Of a stretch of DNA of 64,000 nucleotides, positions 1 to 12,900 are shown in pieces. This DNA is from Halichondria panicea (taxonomy: Eukaryota > Porifera > Demospongiae > Suberitida > Halichondriidae): contig NC_087390.1 in NCBI RefSeq assembly GCF_963675165.1, positions 3,486,001 to 3,550,000 on the forward strand, in the 5' to 3' direction. The position numbers and the translations under genes are program-made. The notes under the pieces are model-generated. The model saw only the letters and a list, made by a program, of their open reading frames with translations, did no database searches and was not told the origin of the DNA. Numbering within the stretch: position 1 is the stretch's first letter; each line of letters starts with the position of its first letter.

Positions 1-2081
1 AAGTGGAATGGCATTGTGGGTTAAACCAGTACACCCACTTGTGGCCATTACAGAGCCTCAAGGTCCCCACACAGGAGATCTCACTGTTATCCATTGCACA
101 TATTAGTTGACAGCCACAACAACAACTCTCCAGAGGAAATTAATACACAGAGAATTGCATACTGTAGCGTAACTATTATGCATCTACCATATTCACACAT
201 ACGCAAATGCTAAAAAAATTATTGGCAACCTCTAAATGTTGAGGTACAGTACATGTACATGTACCTACAATTACACAAGCATGTACATGTACATACAGCA
301 CAAGTAATTGCACTACGCACTAGTATTTTGCACATGAGAATATACATTCAAAAACCTGGCTCAACGTGAAATATAAGGTGTATCAACAGCAACCTGCCCA
401 CTGCTTACAATTACATTCTGGTTAAAGGTATACAGACTTTTGGCAACAATGCAGGGAATTCTATCGCACATGTAAATTGGATCCTTGGGGGAGGTCAAGC
501 TACATGTACATGTCATTGTAGGTGTAGATCGAGTGATAATTATTACAACAGCACAAGTGGTCCTACACTGTACGTACGCAAAATATATCAGCACATTTTT
601 AAGTAGAGATGTAGAAATATAATGTAAAGAATATCCCCACTTACATATTAATGATTATATATGCATGGTGTTTACTAAGAATGAGAACTGTGTTTTGGCA
701 ACTGAAAATAAGACAACATGTTGAATTTCCGCCTCCACAGTCAGCTAGTATAGCCTGACATTTAATAAGGATATCACATTACAGTGAGGACCATATTGAG
801 CACAACCAAAGAACTAATACTACAAGCTGTTTGAAAGGGAACTTGTGACGTGTACAATGAACAGCCAAATACCACAACACATACCCTGTACAACACACTA
901 CAAGTAACTAATTGTATTGTACGTACATTATAATTACATACAAATTATACAGAAAAGAAAAAATTGTGTAAGTATTTTTAGGTAAAAATAGGGGAAAATA
1001 CACTAGACAGAATGTCTATAATTATAATAATCAATGCACATGTTCAGCCATTACTTAAGTTACTTACAGTATACAAATGTAGTAGGAAAGCACTCTGGCA
1101 ACCAACTGTAAGCGTGCTACATATATTATTGTATAGTGTACAGTGTACATGTATGTACAAAATGTAGCTCAACCTTAAGACTATGGCCGAGCCATTACTG
1201 GAACACTGGAACTGAAAGGCCAACAAAAATAACATTTTATTGTGACAGCTGGTAAAAGATAAATCAACAACATAAGTGGAAAGCGAACCTTGACGGAATC
1301 AGTAGAGTGAAACCTGCTACAGAATTATGACCACTTGCATACAAAAGACAACCTTTGTTTTGAGACCACTCACTACTTGCTTCAACAATCCTATTGATTT
1401 GACCTCCCTACAGAGACAAACTTTCTATTGAGACTACTATTTTGCTGTTGGCCCATACAGACAGGTTTAATACACATTTAATTGTCTTACATCCAACATA
1501 AAAAGCACTGTAGCTACAGATACACAATCTGTGTTCGCAGTACAAAACATGGTTCCTACAAAAGAATTGTGATTGAAAGTACAACCCAATCTAAATTGAC
1601 AATACACATACGTATACATATCTAGAGGCACAATGTGCTGCCCACCCAGACAATACTGCCCACTTGGTAAACTAGGCCCTTTATGGGCATTATTGTAACG
1701 TTACAACAGCTGCAGAAAACAATATACTGGTAATTAAGGTTTGTGTATTCTGCTCGGTGATGAGTGTACGCACTGTATAGGCATCCACGTACATAATCGC
1801 ACTAGCTAGCAATGCTATTATCATCTTGATGTAGAGCATACCTGGCAATATGCAGCTATTTGTATCAATTAATACCAGGAGTACGTCGGTTGAATTCTAT
1901 GCATGACTGGCTAAAAAATAAATTACCAAAGATATCTACATAATTGTACCATTTTCAGCACTAAAAACAAACTTCAGCATAAACAACAATACACAGTATA
2001 GGCTCAATAGCAATAACAGAAGCCATTAAGTTGAATACACAGACACTTGTAACTCACACCCATATAAACAAAAACACTCAC
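1..2081 (-). other. Intron 1 of the SH3/ARHGAP-like gene
   Basis: No convincing exon on either strand. The stretch is AT-rich with many short TACATGTACA-type palindromes, as in the rest of the window. Short open frames here, such as 361-594 minus, match nothing I know and lack good splice context. Confidence 0.5.
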
Positions 2082-3023
2082 CATGGAAGATAGATTGGAC
2101 ACCTCAGACTTTGGTGATGGCGTCTTGTGTAGATTGAGAGATTTAGCTGGGATGTCTGCCGGTTTGCTCGTCTCCGTATGCACAGGACGATGCCTGGGTC
2201 CTGAAGAACTACGCAATACACCATCCGACTCTTTGCTCAATTGTCGAGCAGCAAAGGCAGCTTCTAACGCAGAAGCAACAGCATTCACTCTCACTTGAGG
2301 CTCTGCTAGCTCAGGTGGCGATTCGTTTGTAGGACTTGTCACAACCATTGATTGAGGGCGTTCTCGGACGGGTTTTTGACCTTTCGGTTTTGTGGGAGGA
2401 GGGATTTTAAAGACAGGGCCGCTTTCTTGTGGTGAAGGCAAATCTTTAGGTGAATTTAGATCATTAGCTGTGCTTTTACTTCTCGGTTTAGAGCTAGTAG
2501 ATGGTGCTGGAGGTATTTCTGCTGCCTTTCTGTATGAGGATTGACGACTCAATCGTTCGAGAACAGACAAAGGTGCAGTTTTACTCAAATCTACGTGGTT
2601 AGGTCTTTCTTCCGAAAACTTATCGAATGATCTCTTAGCAACCAGAGGTGGTCTTTTATGCGAGGGGGATATAACAGGCTCAGATGGATTATTGGCAACA
2701 ACCTTGGGTAAAACTGTGGGAGCCGTACTTTTACTTCCCAGATCACCATTGGACTTTTCCTGAGTGGAAAGGTGCGTAATTTGTTTACGGACATCTGAAA
2801 TGTTTTGATAGAGATTCTCCCTCTTCTTAGGTTCACTCTTGACCTCTTTGACGTAAACGGCAGGCACGTAGATGTCTTGAGCACACCCCTCACCGCTCCA
2901 TCGTCTTACTTGCCACCAATCTTTATTGGATTTTGCCAACAGCTGGAACTCCTCGTCTTTCTTGAAGGATATTTTACAGCCCTCATACTCGTATGTGTAG
3001 TTGTACATGGCCCGGACTGCCAT
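2082..3023 (-). CDS. SH3-domain protein, ARHGAP12/27-like, first coding exon (partial)
   Basis: First coding exon of a larger minus-strand gene. It gives 314 residues and ends in phase 0 at a consensus donor (GTGAGT, read on the minus strand just below 2082). Residues 1-60 form an SH3 domain with the ALYDY-like AMYNYTYEYEG, the DWWQVRRW core and a terminal YVPAVYVKEV. That ending matches the N-terminal SH3 of the ARHGAP9/12/15/27 RhoGAPs from memory. The rest is a Ser/Pro/Lys-rich linker with PxxP stretches (PPAPSTSSKP, IPPPTKPKGQKP), probably disordered. The WW, PH and RhoGAP domains expected of that family would lie beyond the window edge, and I found no further exon in 1-2081. The start is the first ATG, directly ahead of the SH3 fold. 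If the family call is right, the product would act on Rho GTPases at membranes or actin. Another SH3 adaptor remains possible. Confidence 0.65.
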
Positions 3024-3631
3024 TCTTGAAGTTTAATACTGCACTACACCGGGTTTGAATGCACTCAATCTAGTACTCTAGCTCTGTAGAAGAATACACA
3101 TTTACATGATGTTTTAATATACACAGGTAATTGGTACCCTCAGCCAAATGTAGCTGGTAAAGAGAACTGGACTAAACTAATTACCTAGCTACAATGTAGC
3201 TAGAAAACTGAACAACATAATAAAATTAATTATAAATTTTAAAGTGAACAGTTTGAATAGCACCTTTACGTTGCTTACTGCTTTAATGACACAAGAGACA
3301 GCTCTGGAGACTGTAGAGATATACAAGCAGTTACGTTATACACCGCCTAGCAAACTAGGTGGCTAAACTTAATGCCAAGTGTTTGCTCTTGGTTTGCTCT
3401 TCCGATCCTGCTCTTGCAAAACGAATTTGGCAATTATGGGGGCGGAGTTTCTATTAATTGTTCTTAGGCCCCTACATGTAGATCTAATTGAACGAAAAGC
3501 ATGCTGCGTGTATAGAGAAATTTGCAACTGTACATTTTCAGCCACCAGTACATACAGTGCAGCCAGAGCAAGCATCTGAACAGGTTTTCAGCTCATTAGT
3601 GGCACATTTTGTAGCCTAAGAAAATTCCATA
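3024..3631. promoter_or_regulatory. Divergent promoter region between the SH3/ARHGAP-like gene and PSMB3
   Basis: The two start codons lie 608 bp apart and point away from each other, so this spacer must hold both promoters and 5' UTRs. No element was recognised beyond AT-rich tracts. Confidence 0.45.
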
Positions 3632-6600
3632 ATGGTAAGTGTGTAGAAGTATTTTTGGTATGCATAAAAAAGAGTTACCAGGAGTTACCAGTTCTTTGTT
3701 ATAGTGTCATTCATCCCTGCATGCATAGATTTATTAGAAAATTGAATGGAAGACATTAAAAGCATGCAACTCGAAGTACACAATAAATAGTTTTTCTCCG
3801 TCTAATAAGAAGAAAGGTCTACTGTCTTTATACAGTGCCGCCTGCACCCTGTTACAGAAGTGCTTCAGTCAACACCAAGTATTACCACGGCCTGAAATCA
3901 AGGCTAAACGTACATTTTGTATTCCTCGTGGAACAGCTTATCTATTACTTTACCCTCAACAAACAGGAATTATAGTTTTTTCAAGCTGTGTCACTGGAAA
4001 ATGAAAAATTATTTTTGGGGCTCTATACCATGATTATTATTGTACACCCCTTGCAGTCTATCATGGAGTACAATGGGGCGGCCATAGTGGCCATGATAGG
4101 AAAGGATTGCGTTGCCATAGCAGCGGACAAGAGGCTCGGTGTACAAGCTCAAACTGTGTCCTTCAACTTCAAGAAGATCTTTCAGATGAACGACAAACTA
4201 TTTGTTGGGCTGCCAGGCCTGGCTACTGATGTACAGACAGTGTAAGTGAGAATGCCACCACAGGCACTGTGTAATTATTTTGTATAAAGGCTCCAAAAAA
4301 AAAAAGTTCTTTGGTGAACAAATTATGAGCTTTATATGGCGCTTTATTTTAGAGTGGTGGCCACATTCAAATTACAAAGATCAACAGCTTCGAGACACAT
4401 TTTGACGAGTTAGAGCCTAGACTGTCAGTTCTGGGGCTATGTTTAGAGTGATGCCTTTATTAAATCAGTTACTACAAAATGTACATGTCCTTGTTTTTAC
4501 TGACCATAAACGTTGTTATCCAAAGCCCCCAGATACTGGGGTGAGGTTAGCGCATGCATCTCAAAAAGTGGTGCATGTGATCGTCGTGTCCAACGTCTTC
4601 TGGGTAATCTATTACCCACGATCCTTGCCAGAACGCGATCCCAAAGGGCCATTTTTCTGTTATCAGATAATGACGTGTTATGGCGAAGTACACGTATGCA
4701 TAACAGTAAGGAACTATTCCCTTATGATTATCGTTGTCAGTTCGATAATAGCAATGGAGACAGACAGAGGGTCAAGGAAATGTGTGTGGTTCCGTACAGT
4801 CCTTTGACTTTGTTACAAGCTTCTACCGGTTTTATTAACCGCAAACGTGATAGGATTCCTGAAGCTGAGTAGTGGTGTCCCACCTTGTGTCTTGATGGTT
4901 GGTCAGGTCTCCTGTCTCCAGAGTCGTGGTGTTTCTGCTGCTATTCTTAGTTGTAACTCAGGGGTTACCAAGAAGTACCTCGCCAATGAAGGAGACATCA
5001 AAACTAGCCTGTTCCGTTTGGTGTCCCTATTATGTTTGCCTCACTGCAACTGTTACCGATGTAGTTCGATCGAGTGTCATCAAGTCTCTGAACATGATTA
5101 ATTGTTGTGTCGTATGAGTCACCTAATAAGCCAAACATCATGTAGTGCGGCCTGGGATTGAGACTACTCACTCCATTGTACGTACAGTTGTTCTACCATA
5201 TAGCGGGTAAGTTTCGTGGGGTAAAAAATTCGTTCAACTCGAGAAAAGGTGGTTTTTGTGAGTAAAAAATTTCGTTTAGTCTCGTGGCTGCACGGCATTC
5301 CTACGTTCCGATAAGCCACGCCTACGTTAACATTTCGTGGAGGTCAGCTTGCTCACGAAAATAACGAATATTTTACCCCACGAAAATTACCCGCTATACG
5401 GTATTGAATGTTTCTAGCCCTATCTGATAGCATGTTGATAGCTGCCTGGCCTTAGCTATGCTAACAAAAGACTCATAGTGTGGAGGACCCATTATTTGAA
5501 CAGAGTGAAAGCTGACACTAGCAAGAAAGAAAAGCTGCAGAGTGAATTGCTGCTAGATTAGTGTCTCTAGCTAGCTACATGTAGCTGTATAGCTCTGTGT
5601 ACGTGCATGTACACTGATATCATGAATATTAAAAATTCTGTTTTATGGGAAATTTTACGGGAATAATTTGCGCATGCGCAAGCAGTCAGTAGCAGGCCTT
5701 CTCTTCAATCCAAGGAGAACTTGCAAGAGAGAGACAATCGAGAGAGAGACAATCGTTTGTGCAAGAGAGAGAGCATGATTATATGACTATACAATAGTAT
5801 AGTCATATAATCAAGCTCTCTCTCTTGCAAGTCTTTCGTTTGCGACTTACAGGTGTTTTCATAATTTGGCATCGAAAGAATCTCGCATTTGAAATCTGTA
5901 TATACTTTTCAGAACCAAAAACGATGGAACAGGGTCACTAAAGTAGAAAGCTGTATATACCAGGAACAATGGAACAGGGTCACTAAAGTAGAAGCTTGAA
6001 TTATAGCGCCTGCTGCTGACTGGGATCCTACTCCATGCAGAACCTGGAGCCATACTTCTCTGAGACTCCAGGCTTCTTTACTGTGATCCTAATCCACAGT
6101 GCATATATCTATAGTACCACTACCTGTTCTCAAATGTTTCAGCATGCCTCCAGTCTGGTTTAGTTTTATTGCTCCTGAGTTGCTGTGCAAGTCATACATG
6201 ATAACAACATCACTATATTCACTGCATTATATTTCTGGTTTCTTTTTAATCATGTCACCAGCCGAGGGTTTGCACTTTAGTGCTCTAGTTTGTTTAGTAA
6301 TACATGTACATGTACCTCAACTCCATCAGTTTTGACTAGTACCCATTATTATTTATGTGTTGTGCATGTACACAATTTGTACTTTCCCAACATTGATGTA
6401 TACTTTTGCTACCATGTTTTTCTCAGGGCAAACAAATTGAAGTTCAGCCTGAACATGTACCAGTTGAGGGAGAATCGTCAGATGAAACCAAGGACCTTCA
6501 TGCACATGGTCTCCAACACACTTTATACCAGACGGTTAGTTTTGTACAATGTAGGCTTTTATGTTCATGTTGTACTGGTGGATTTATTCCGAGCGTTCAT

Positions 6601-9600
6601 AGAGTTCTACATGTAATTGTCAGGCGAGACCAACTATACTCTGTGCACGCACCTAATAGTTATGCCTCGGTGCGCATGCGCAAGCGAGGTATACGGTAGT
6701 ATGTGTGTGTGTGTGTCTGTCTGTCTGTCTGTCTGTGTGTGTAGACTGCTACAGCTGCTCAAGGATGAATCAAGTGCAAGTAAGAGTTTCTATAAGCTTC
6801 TAGTCATGTTTTCTTGGATTTTAATTCGTGGATTTGCAAATAATGCTTCGTTCTCGAGTTATGCCTAGTTTTGCTTACTTGGAATGCCATTGCAGCCTTT
6901 TCAGAAGAGCACGTAGCCAAACTTGCTTACCGAGTGTTACTACTCTACTTAGTAGTTAGCTCTGCACTAGAACGCTAGCTATTGGTAGCTGCAAGAGTGA
7001 GAAAAGAGCTGCAAGGCTCTGCAGATGGCAGCCATTAATTTTAGACTTGAACTTTTGGCATCGATCGTTTTTAACAATAATCATGGTCGATCATTACCCA
7101 CTCTTTGCAGTTACTAATAGCTTTATGTTATGTAGCTTTGGCATCTCCACCGAGGCATCAGCACCTGCGGTGCTTTCATTTTTGGTTGGTTTTTAATACA
7201 GGATTTTTAGCCAGGGGGGAAATGACGACCGTTGAAAATTTGGGGGTCCGGGGGGGGCCCCGGATAAAATTTGGCAGAACGATTGTCTAAGGTGCAATTT
7301 GGAGGTTTTTGTGCTTAAAACTGTTAGTATAGTTCTTACTGCCTTCACCTCGCCTGAAAAAAAATTTAAGCAGCTACTAAAATTGACCTCTAGTGTGTGT
7401 ACAGAGCCTATGGTCCCACTATGTACATGCACTGCTTATGTTGTAAGGTAAAATTTTAAAGGATATCATAAAAATATATGCATTTTGTGTATCTGATATA
7501 TAATTATAATCTCCTAGCTGTCTGAACTTTTGAACTGTACCATTTGTACAATTTGGTATGACACCATTAATTTTTCATGTTTCCAGGGGGAAATCCCAGG
7601 GCTCCCACCCCTCTGTATGAATGAAACCCTGCATTGCATACATGTACAGCTAAACTATTATGAGCGCATTTAATAACTGTACATGTACTTTTGCACATTT
7701 TCTCTATACAGGTTTGGGCCTTACTTTGTGGAGCCAATAGTGGCTGGTCTGGACCCTCTCACAAACGAGCCGTACATAGCTACAATGGATCTGATTGGTT
7801 GTCCCATGGAGACCAAAGACTTTGTGGTGGGAGGGACGTGCACTGAGCAGCTGTATGGTATGTGTGAGTCACTGTGGAACCCAGACCTGGTGAGTACCCT
7901 GCCAGTTAGTTGCAATTAACGTTTTATCTCTTGCGACTCGCTTCAATACCAATAGCCTTTTGAGCTCTGAGATCTATGCAGTGCCAATATAATGGGACCT
8001 TTTGAGACCTGAGCCCACCCTCCATACAAAAATTCAAAATATTGCTTTTATTTACGAACCAATAAACTGCTTGTGGCACTCCTATCCATGTAATAGTTTT
8101 TTTTATCACAATAGATTTTGGCTATTATAATTATAGTCAGCATCCTTTGATTTAAGTATTATAACCTAATAGGTGCACATGTATATAATGCATCTTCTAG
8201 TTTTAAAATTGGTTGATTCAAACTAAAGATACTGGCAAGTCAAACATTGCTCCCGAAAGCCCTATACATGCATGTACTTCAAAAATTGAATTTTTGAGCA
8301 CCATTCTGTCTGTGTGGCATTGAAATACCACATGTACTGTGTACGCATTTTCCAATTGTATGCTGTACGTGTTATATATACACGTATGTATACATGTTTT
8401 TCGTACATGTTACGTATAAGCTTTCTCCATCTACCAGGAGCCTGATGACTTGTTTGAGACCATCTCCCAGTCTCTCCTCAATGCAGTAGACAGGGACGCA
8501 CTAAGTGGATGGGGGGCAGTTGTCCATATTATGTGAGTTGTACATGAAGTACGTGCAAGCAGTCTACATGTATGTATGTTTCTGAGCCTTCCAGCTCTTG
8601 TGGTCTGTGCCAAATGTTCAAATTTTTTCACCTATTATTTATTCTCACTTCATCAGTCTGTTATTCAAATTGATGACACCTAGTAATCATAAATTACTAT
8701 GTACACAGCAGCGAAGTAAAGCTTACATAAATAATATACAGTAGACTCTCGTTAATCCGGTCACCCTTGGGACCATGCAGCTTGGCCGAAATAGCAAGGT
8801 GGCTGTAGCTCAGGAATTAGCCGCGGCTTAAAAACGACCTTACCTTGAATCTAATGACTACTTTTGCGGTTCTTGTCTCGAGGATATGTAGGATAATGAA
8901 TCATTCTGTTCTCTATTTTTGCTAAACCACACCCAAAACGTCATATCCGGCCGTAATTACGTATAAAATTACATTGAAAACCTTGTTTGGGACAGCCAGC
9001 ACTGGCCGGTAAACGGAATAGCGAGTGGCCGTACTTCAGGGAGCCGGAATAGCGAGAGTCTACTGTAGCACCCAAAAAATTAAGTCAATTTCAGCAGCGA
9101 AATAACACACCTTAGCACAAAAGATAATTTTCAACATTGGATTTTCTGCCATGTGAACGTGGGCGTGTTCTGAGCTTACTACGTATGTGCAACTCATTAA
9201 ACTATAGCTATTTTCACAGTACCTATTCAAATTCTAAAAAAGATCGCGGAATATTTGGTACAGGCCTACCTGGAATCGAGACTAGCATTGTGTTGAAGCT
9301 GCAAAGTACTGTGCACATTTGTGACTAATAGTCAATGCTGGAATGTTACAAACATACCATATACCCCGAAATTTTCGAGGGCTTAATTTTCGCTGTTTTC
9401 GTAGGTTAGAAAATTGTTCTTTTGCTATAACGTGTAGAAATTAAAGGCATGGCCTCTGGTAAGCAGTCAATCCACAAACATTATGCAATTAGAGGCAATT
9501 CCACGCAATATAAGGTCTCGAAAATTTCACGCTATATGGTACAATCTGCATTTCAACGCATTGAGTATTCACAGGTCAATCGTACATGTAAATAAATATA

Positions 9601-9808
9601 CAAGACTGTAAAGTAAGATAAGTGTTTATAACTGTAATTGTGATACTCCTTTTTGACATTCCACTATATATAATTATTATGTGCGTATAATTATGTAACG
9701 TAAAAGCATGATTGTTAATATATAGCGTGCGTACACGTGCATTCTTGTTTGACACACAGAGAGAAAGACAAAGTAACAACAAGGGATCTGAAAGCTAGAA
9801 TGGACTGA
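3632..9808 (+). CDS. PSMB3: 20S proteasome subunit beta type-3
   Basis: Spliced from 3632-3634, 4057-4241, 6427-6534, 7712-7889, 8438-8532 and 9760-9808: 618 nt, 205 aa, the same length as human PSMB3. The first exon carries only the ATG, followed at once by a GTAAGT donor. The protein reads M-SIMEYNG, then [71 protein letters not shown] and ends LKARMD, all family hallmarks. Beta-3 is a non-catalytic subunit of the outer beta ring (no processed N-terminal Thr is expected) and sits in the 20S core in cytosol and nucleus. All junctions are GT-AG and keep the phase. Introns 2-5 are packed with transposon-derived repeats. It converges on PSME3, another proteasome gene. Confidence 0.96.
5197..5400. 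mobile_element. Palindromic TA-target MITE (TATAGCGGGTAA family)
   Basis: Terminal inverted repeats of about 40 bp: the left end contains TATAGCGGGTAAGTTTCGTG and the right end its near complement, ending CCCGCTATACGG. No coding capacity. Same termini as the elements at 51193-51416 and 58653-58829. Confidence 0.8.
5761..5829. repeat. Snapback hairpin
   Basis: A roughly 31 bp arm starting GCAAGAGAGAGAGCATGATT is followed after 6 bp by its almost exact reverse complement. It lies in PSMB3 intron 2. Confidence 0.8.
6020..6285 (+). repeat. Dispersed repeat ending in CCGAGGGTTTGCACTTTAGTGCTC
   Basis: The same unit occurs inverted at about 51540-51800, 54145-54420 and 63815-63990. It carries a terminal palindromic GCACTTTAGTGC box. 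Non-coding. Confidence 0.65.
6661..7180 (+). mobile_element. Family A element (about 520 bp, GCGCATGCGC ends)
   Basis: Begins TATGCCTCGGTGCGCATGCG, passes through a CA/GT-rich microsatellite and the shared blocks CTGCTCAAGGATGAATCAAG and GGCATCGATCGTTTTTAACA, and ends GCACCTGCGGTGCTTTCATT. Short inverted ends (TGCCTCGG / CCGAGGCAT). Non-autonomous, inside PSMB3 intron 3. Confidence 0.8.
8739..9065. mobile_element. Pogo/Tigger-like MITE with TA target duplication
   Basis: Termini CAGTAGACTCTCGTTAATCC and the inverted form ending GAGAGTCTACTG, flanked by TA on both sides. The ends resemble Tigger/pogo inverted repeats. No transposase frame. Lies in PSMB3 intron 5. Confidence 0.8.
9357..9542. 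mobile_element. MITE-1 (CGAAATTTTCGAGG...CTATATGG family)
   Basis: Imperfect palindromic element whose body contains AATTAAAGGCATGGCCTCTG. Copies at about 21000-21254 and 28768-28984, and a truncated one near 26960-27030. Confidence 0.7.
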
Positions 9809-9985
9809 AATCATCGTCTGTGCACTAACTTAGTATTCATACATGTACCATTCTGTTATTCTATAATATTATTATACCATTCCCTCTGTATAATTAGCTT
9901 TTCAATGATAGCTGATGCATTAAGCAATAATGATGTCATGCGAAAACTAAGACTTATAGTGCAATCTAAGGAACAGTTTCATGCC

Positions 9986-12900
9986 TCAGTAGAGAGAGTT
10001 GGCGTGGGAGCTGCGTGGCTGCTTGATCTTTTCAAAGTTCTTGATTATGACATCATAGAGAATAGCCTGTACCAATTTAAGGGCGGCTAGTATAATAATT
10101 ATATATAATAGCAACATAATTATATTTTATTTCCCTCATCTGCTCCTGATAGTATAAATGATTATTGCTGACCTTACACGTACATGTGTTCCCATGCCAG
10201 TACATATATATATACCTAAAATTATACACAGATCAGTGTATATGCATGAAGCTTTGTAGATAATTAATAGCATGCAGCTAAGATTGCCTGCATACAATTA
10301 AGTACGACGATCTTGTATGGTAATGCAGAGAGAATTATAACTTACATAAATGTTCCTCAATTCCATCAACATTATCTTGAAACTTAGGAACACTTTCTCG
10401 TCGTACTCATTGATCCCTCGACGATAGTCATCCTACAGTAGCAACCACATGCACGTACAAATTAGAAGTACACAAGAAAAATATGTGTACAGTAGAGATA
10501 ATACTTAAACATTAATTGAGGGCATGCAAATAATTACAGAGCTTATGTGTATATAATTTGGCCACTGTTTTAGGTTGAAAGCTGCTGGCTGCCAGCCACC
10601 TGTTGAGCCTGGTAGCTTGCTAATTCGTCTCTCCTGCTGGCTGGTGGCAAATAGCCATCGATTATATGCTACATGTACAGTAGACTCTCGTTAATCCGGC
10701 CACCCTTGGGACCATGCAGCTTGGCCGGAATAGCGAGGTGGCCGTACTTCAGATAATTAGCCGCGGCTTAAAAACGACCTTACCTCGAATCTAATCACTG
10801 ATTTGCAGTTCTTGTCTCGAGGATAATGAAAGATAATGAATCATTCTGCTCTCTATTTAAGTGTGCTCTCTATTTAAGTGTAATCCAATTTTATTTACTA
10901 AACCACACCCAAAACATCATATCCGGCCGTAATACACATATAAAATTACATTGAAAACGTTATTTGGGACAGCCAGCACTGGCCGGTAAACGGAATAGCG
11001 AGTGGCCGTACTTCAGGGTGAGTTTTGTGCAGTAAACATAGAGGTAGCATTCCGTGCCAAACCAAATGGCCGGTATATCGAGGTGGCCGTACTTCAGAGA
11101 GCCGGAATAGCGAGAGTCTACTGTATATCCATTAATTTTTCTCACATCTTACAGAATACGGTAAAAGCGTAAGTTTTGTTTTGTTTCATTTAATCGAGCA
11201 ATGTATGTTTGTCAACATTCAACAGAAAAACATAATATAATTATTATGCAGTACTCTTATTCCTCTCAATACAACAGCACTTTTAGTTTTTTTAGTGACT
11301 CACCAAATGTGGGTACTTGGCAGCTTTTGAGACAAGTTTTGCTCTAACACTGAAGTATCTGAAATGCATATACAATGAGCAAATGCATGCATGGGATTGC
11401 ATGTATCAATGTGCAGAGCGTACTGTTAACAGTAAATAAAAAATATGCTATAATGCTAGCTAGTGTATATACAAGTAAACATACTTTTCAAGACAATGTG
11501 GCTTTACCTAGAAATCTGTTCCATGAACTTGGCTGAATCTGCTTCTGCCTTACTAACTTCAGCAAGGATGTCCTCCTGCAAGAATAGTATAGATAATTAT
11601 GTATAATGCATAATTGTTTTATAGGGACGTATATAGCAGCGACATTTAGAAAAGCAAATACAGTGTATAGAGTACAAAGATGAGCCATCACTCCTCCTTC
11701 TTCACGATAGATGCTAACTTAGTTGTGTATTGGCTTTTAGTAGTCCCGTGCAGTCATCTCTTATAAGTTTAATCTACATGTAAATGGACTCAATTACCGG
11801 AGTTCAAACAATTGCTATTGAACACACGTTCTGGATTGTGGTGGTGCTGTGCTAACCTGAATACTAACACCAAAGTTGTTGCCATCCTCGATTTTAGGTA
11901 TTCTCAATTGAATCCATACTTTAATCTGAATGTGAAAATAAACAGCTACATGTACAGCAAGAATCTCAACAAAATTTAATGCATTTGCACATGCAGTCAT
12001 GCATCTAACATGTGCATGGGGATTCAACACTCACTGTGTTGCATCTGTTCATCGTATCAATAATTTTCGGCTTCAGGCAGTCGACAATCTCCACAAGTTT
12101 CTACATAAAAATTCTGACAATACTATTTCAAGTACGAAACGGTACTACTATGATAGAACAAAGTTGTGTATACACAAACTGGTGATGTGAAGCAGAAGGA
12201 TAATTATGCAGTTTTTAATCAGTTTCCAGAAAATGCAAATTTATGGGAAATCTATATTAGAACTCACTGGATTGGAAGGGACATACCCTTTGAATAGAGG
12301 TGCTTGCTTGGTTCCTGAGAATGAGACACAAAATAAACAAAAACATTGAATATGAAGGCGTGCAGTTTGATTACTATAAACATTTAACAAGAAATGCAAT
12401 ACATTTATATGTACCACCATGCATTAGACTACATAGTGACACGTGTATATATTATACTGTATAGCATAACTCAGGGTGTCATACAGGGGGAAAGGGGGAT
12501 ATCTTCCCTCTGGCTACAACCCCCCCCCCCCTAAAATTAGCATTCAGGTACTAGTCGTATGAGAGAATGCCTAGAAAACCTCAAAATTCACCAGAATACA
12601 CCCAAGACCACTTAATTAACACATTTTTACAGGAAATTCTCTGGGCCGGCAATAATTGTCAGGGTCTCTAAAAAAAAAACAGTTGACATTATTTTATGTA
12701 TGACTTTTAGACCCTCCCTTTCAAAATTTCTGGATCTAAACTTCTTTGTTTTCAACACTAGCCATTCTACCCCTGCGTGTGCCTTTACTTCCCCCCTCTA
12801 CTTCAAAATCCTGTGTGACACCCTGTTTAAACTTACCTACTGGTGTTGCAGTATCATTCAAGGTGTCTGAGACTGTTCGTTTTCTTTTCGCTGGCGGCTG

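Larger units (their letters stand above)
4242..6426. repeat. PSMB3 intron 2, repeat-filled
   Basis: Holds a fragment near 4510-4560 related to the TAGCCTC/GCGCATGCGC element family (compare 59050-59100), a complete palindromic MITE at 5197-5400, a hairpin at 5761-5829 and a further dispersed repeat at about 6020-6285. Overlapping open frames at 4439-4872 lie in this repeat DNA and are not taken as genes. Confidence 0.6.

Noticed and set aside
4439-4872. Overlapping frames of about 120 aa as a gene inside PSMB3 intron 2
   Set aside because: The DNA matches pieces of the GCGCATGCGC/TAGCCTC element family repeated elsewhere in the window, and no protein family was recognised.
9905-10090. Plus-strand 61 aa frame
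   Set aside because: It is the antisense of the last PSME3 exon (9986-10066), which explains its openness.
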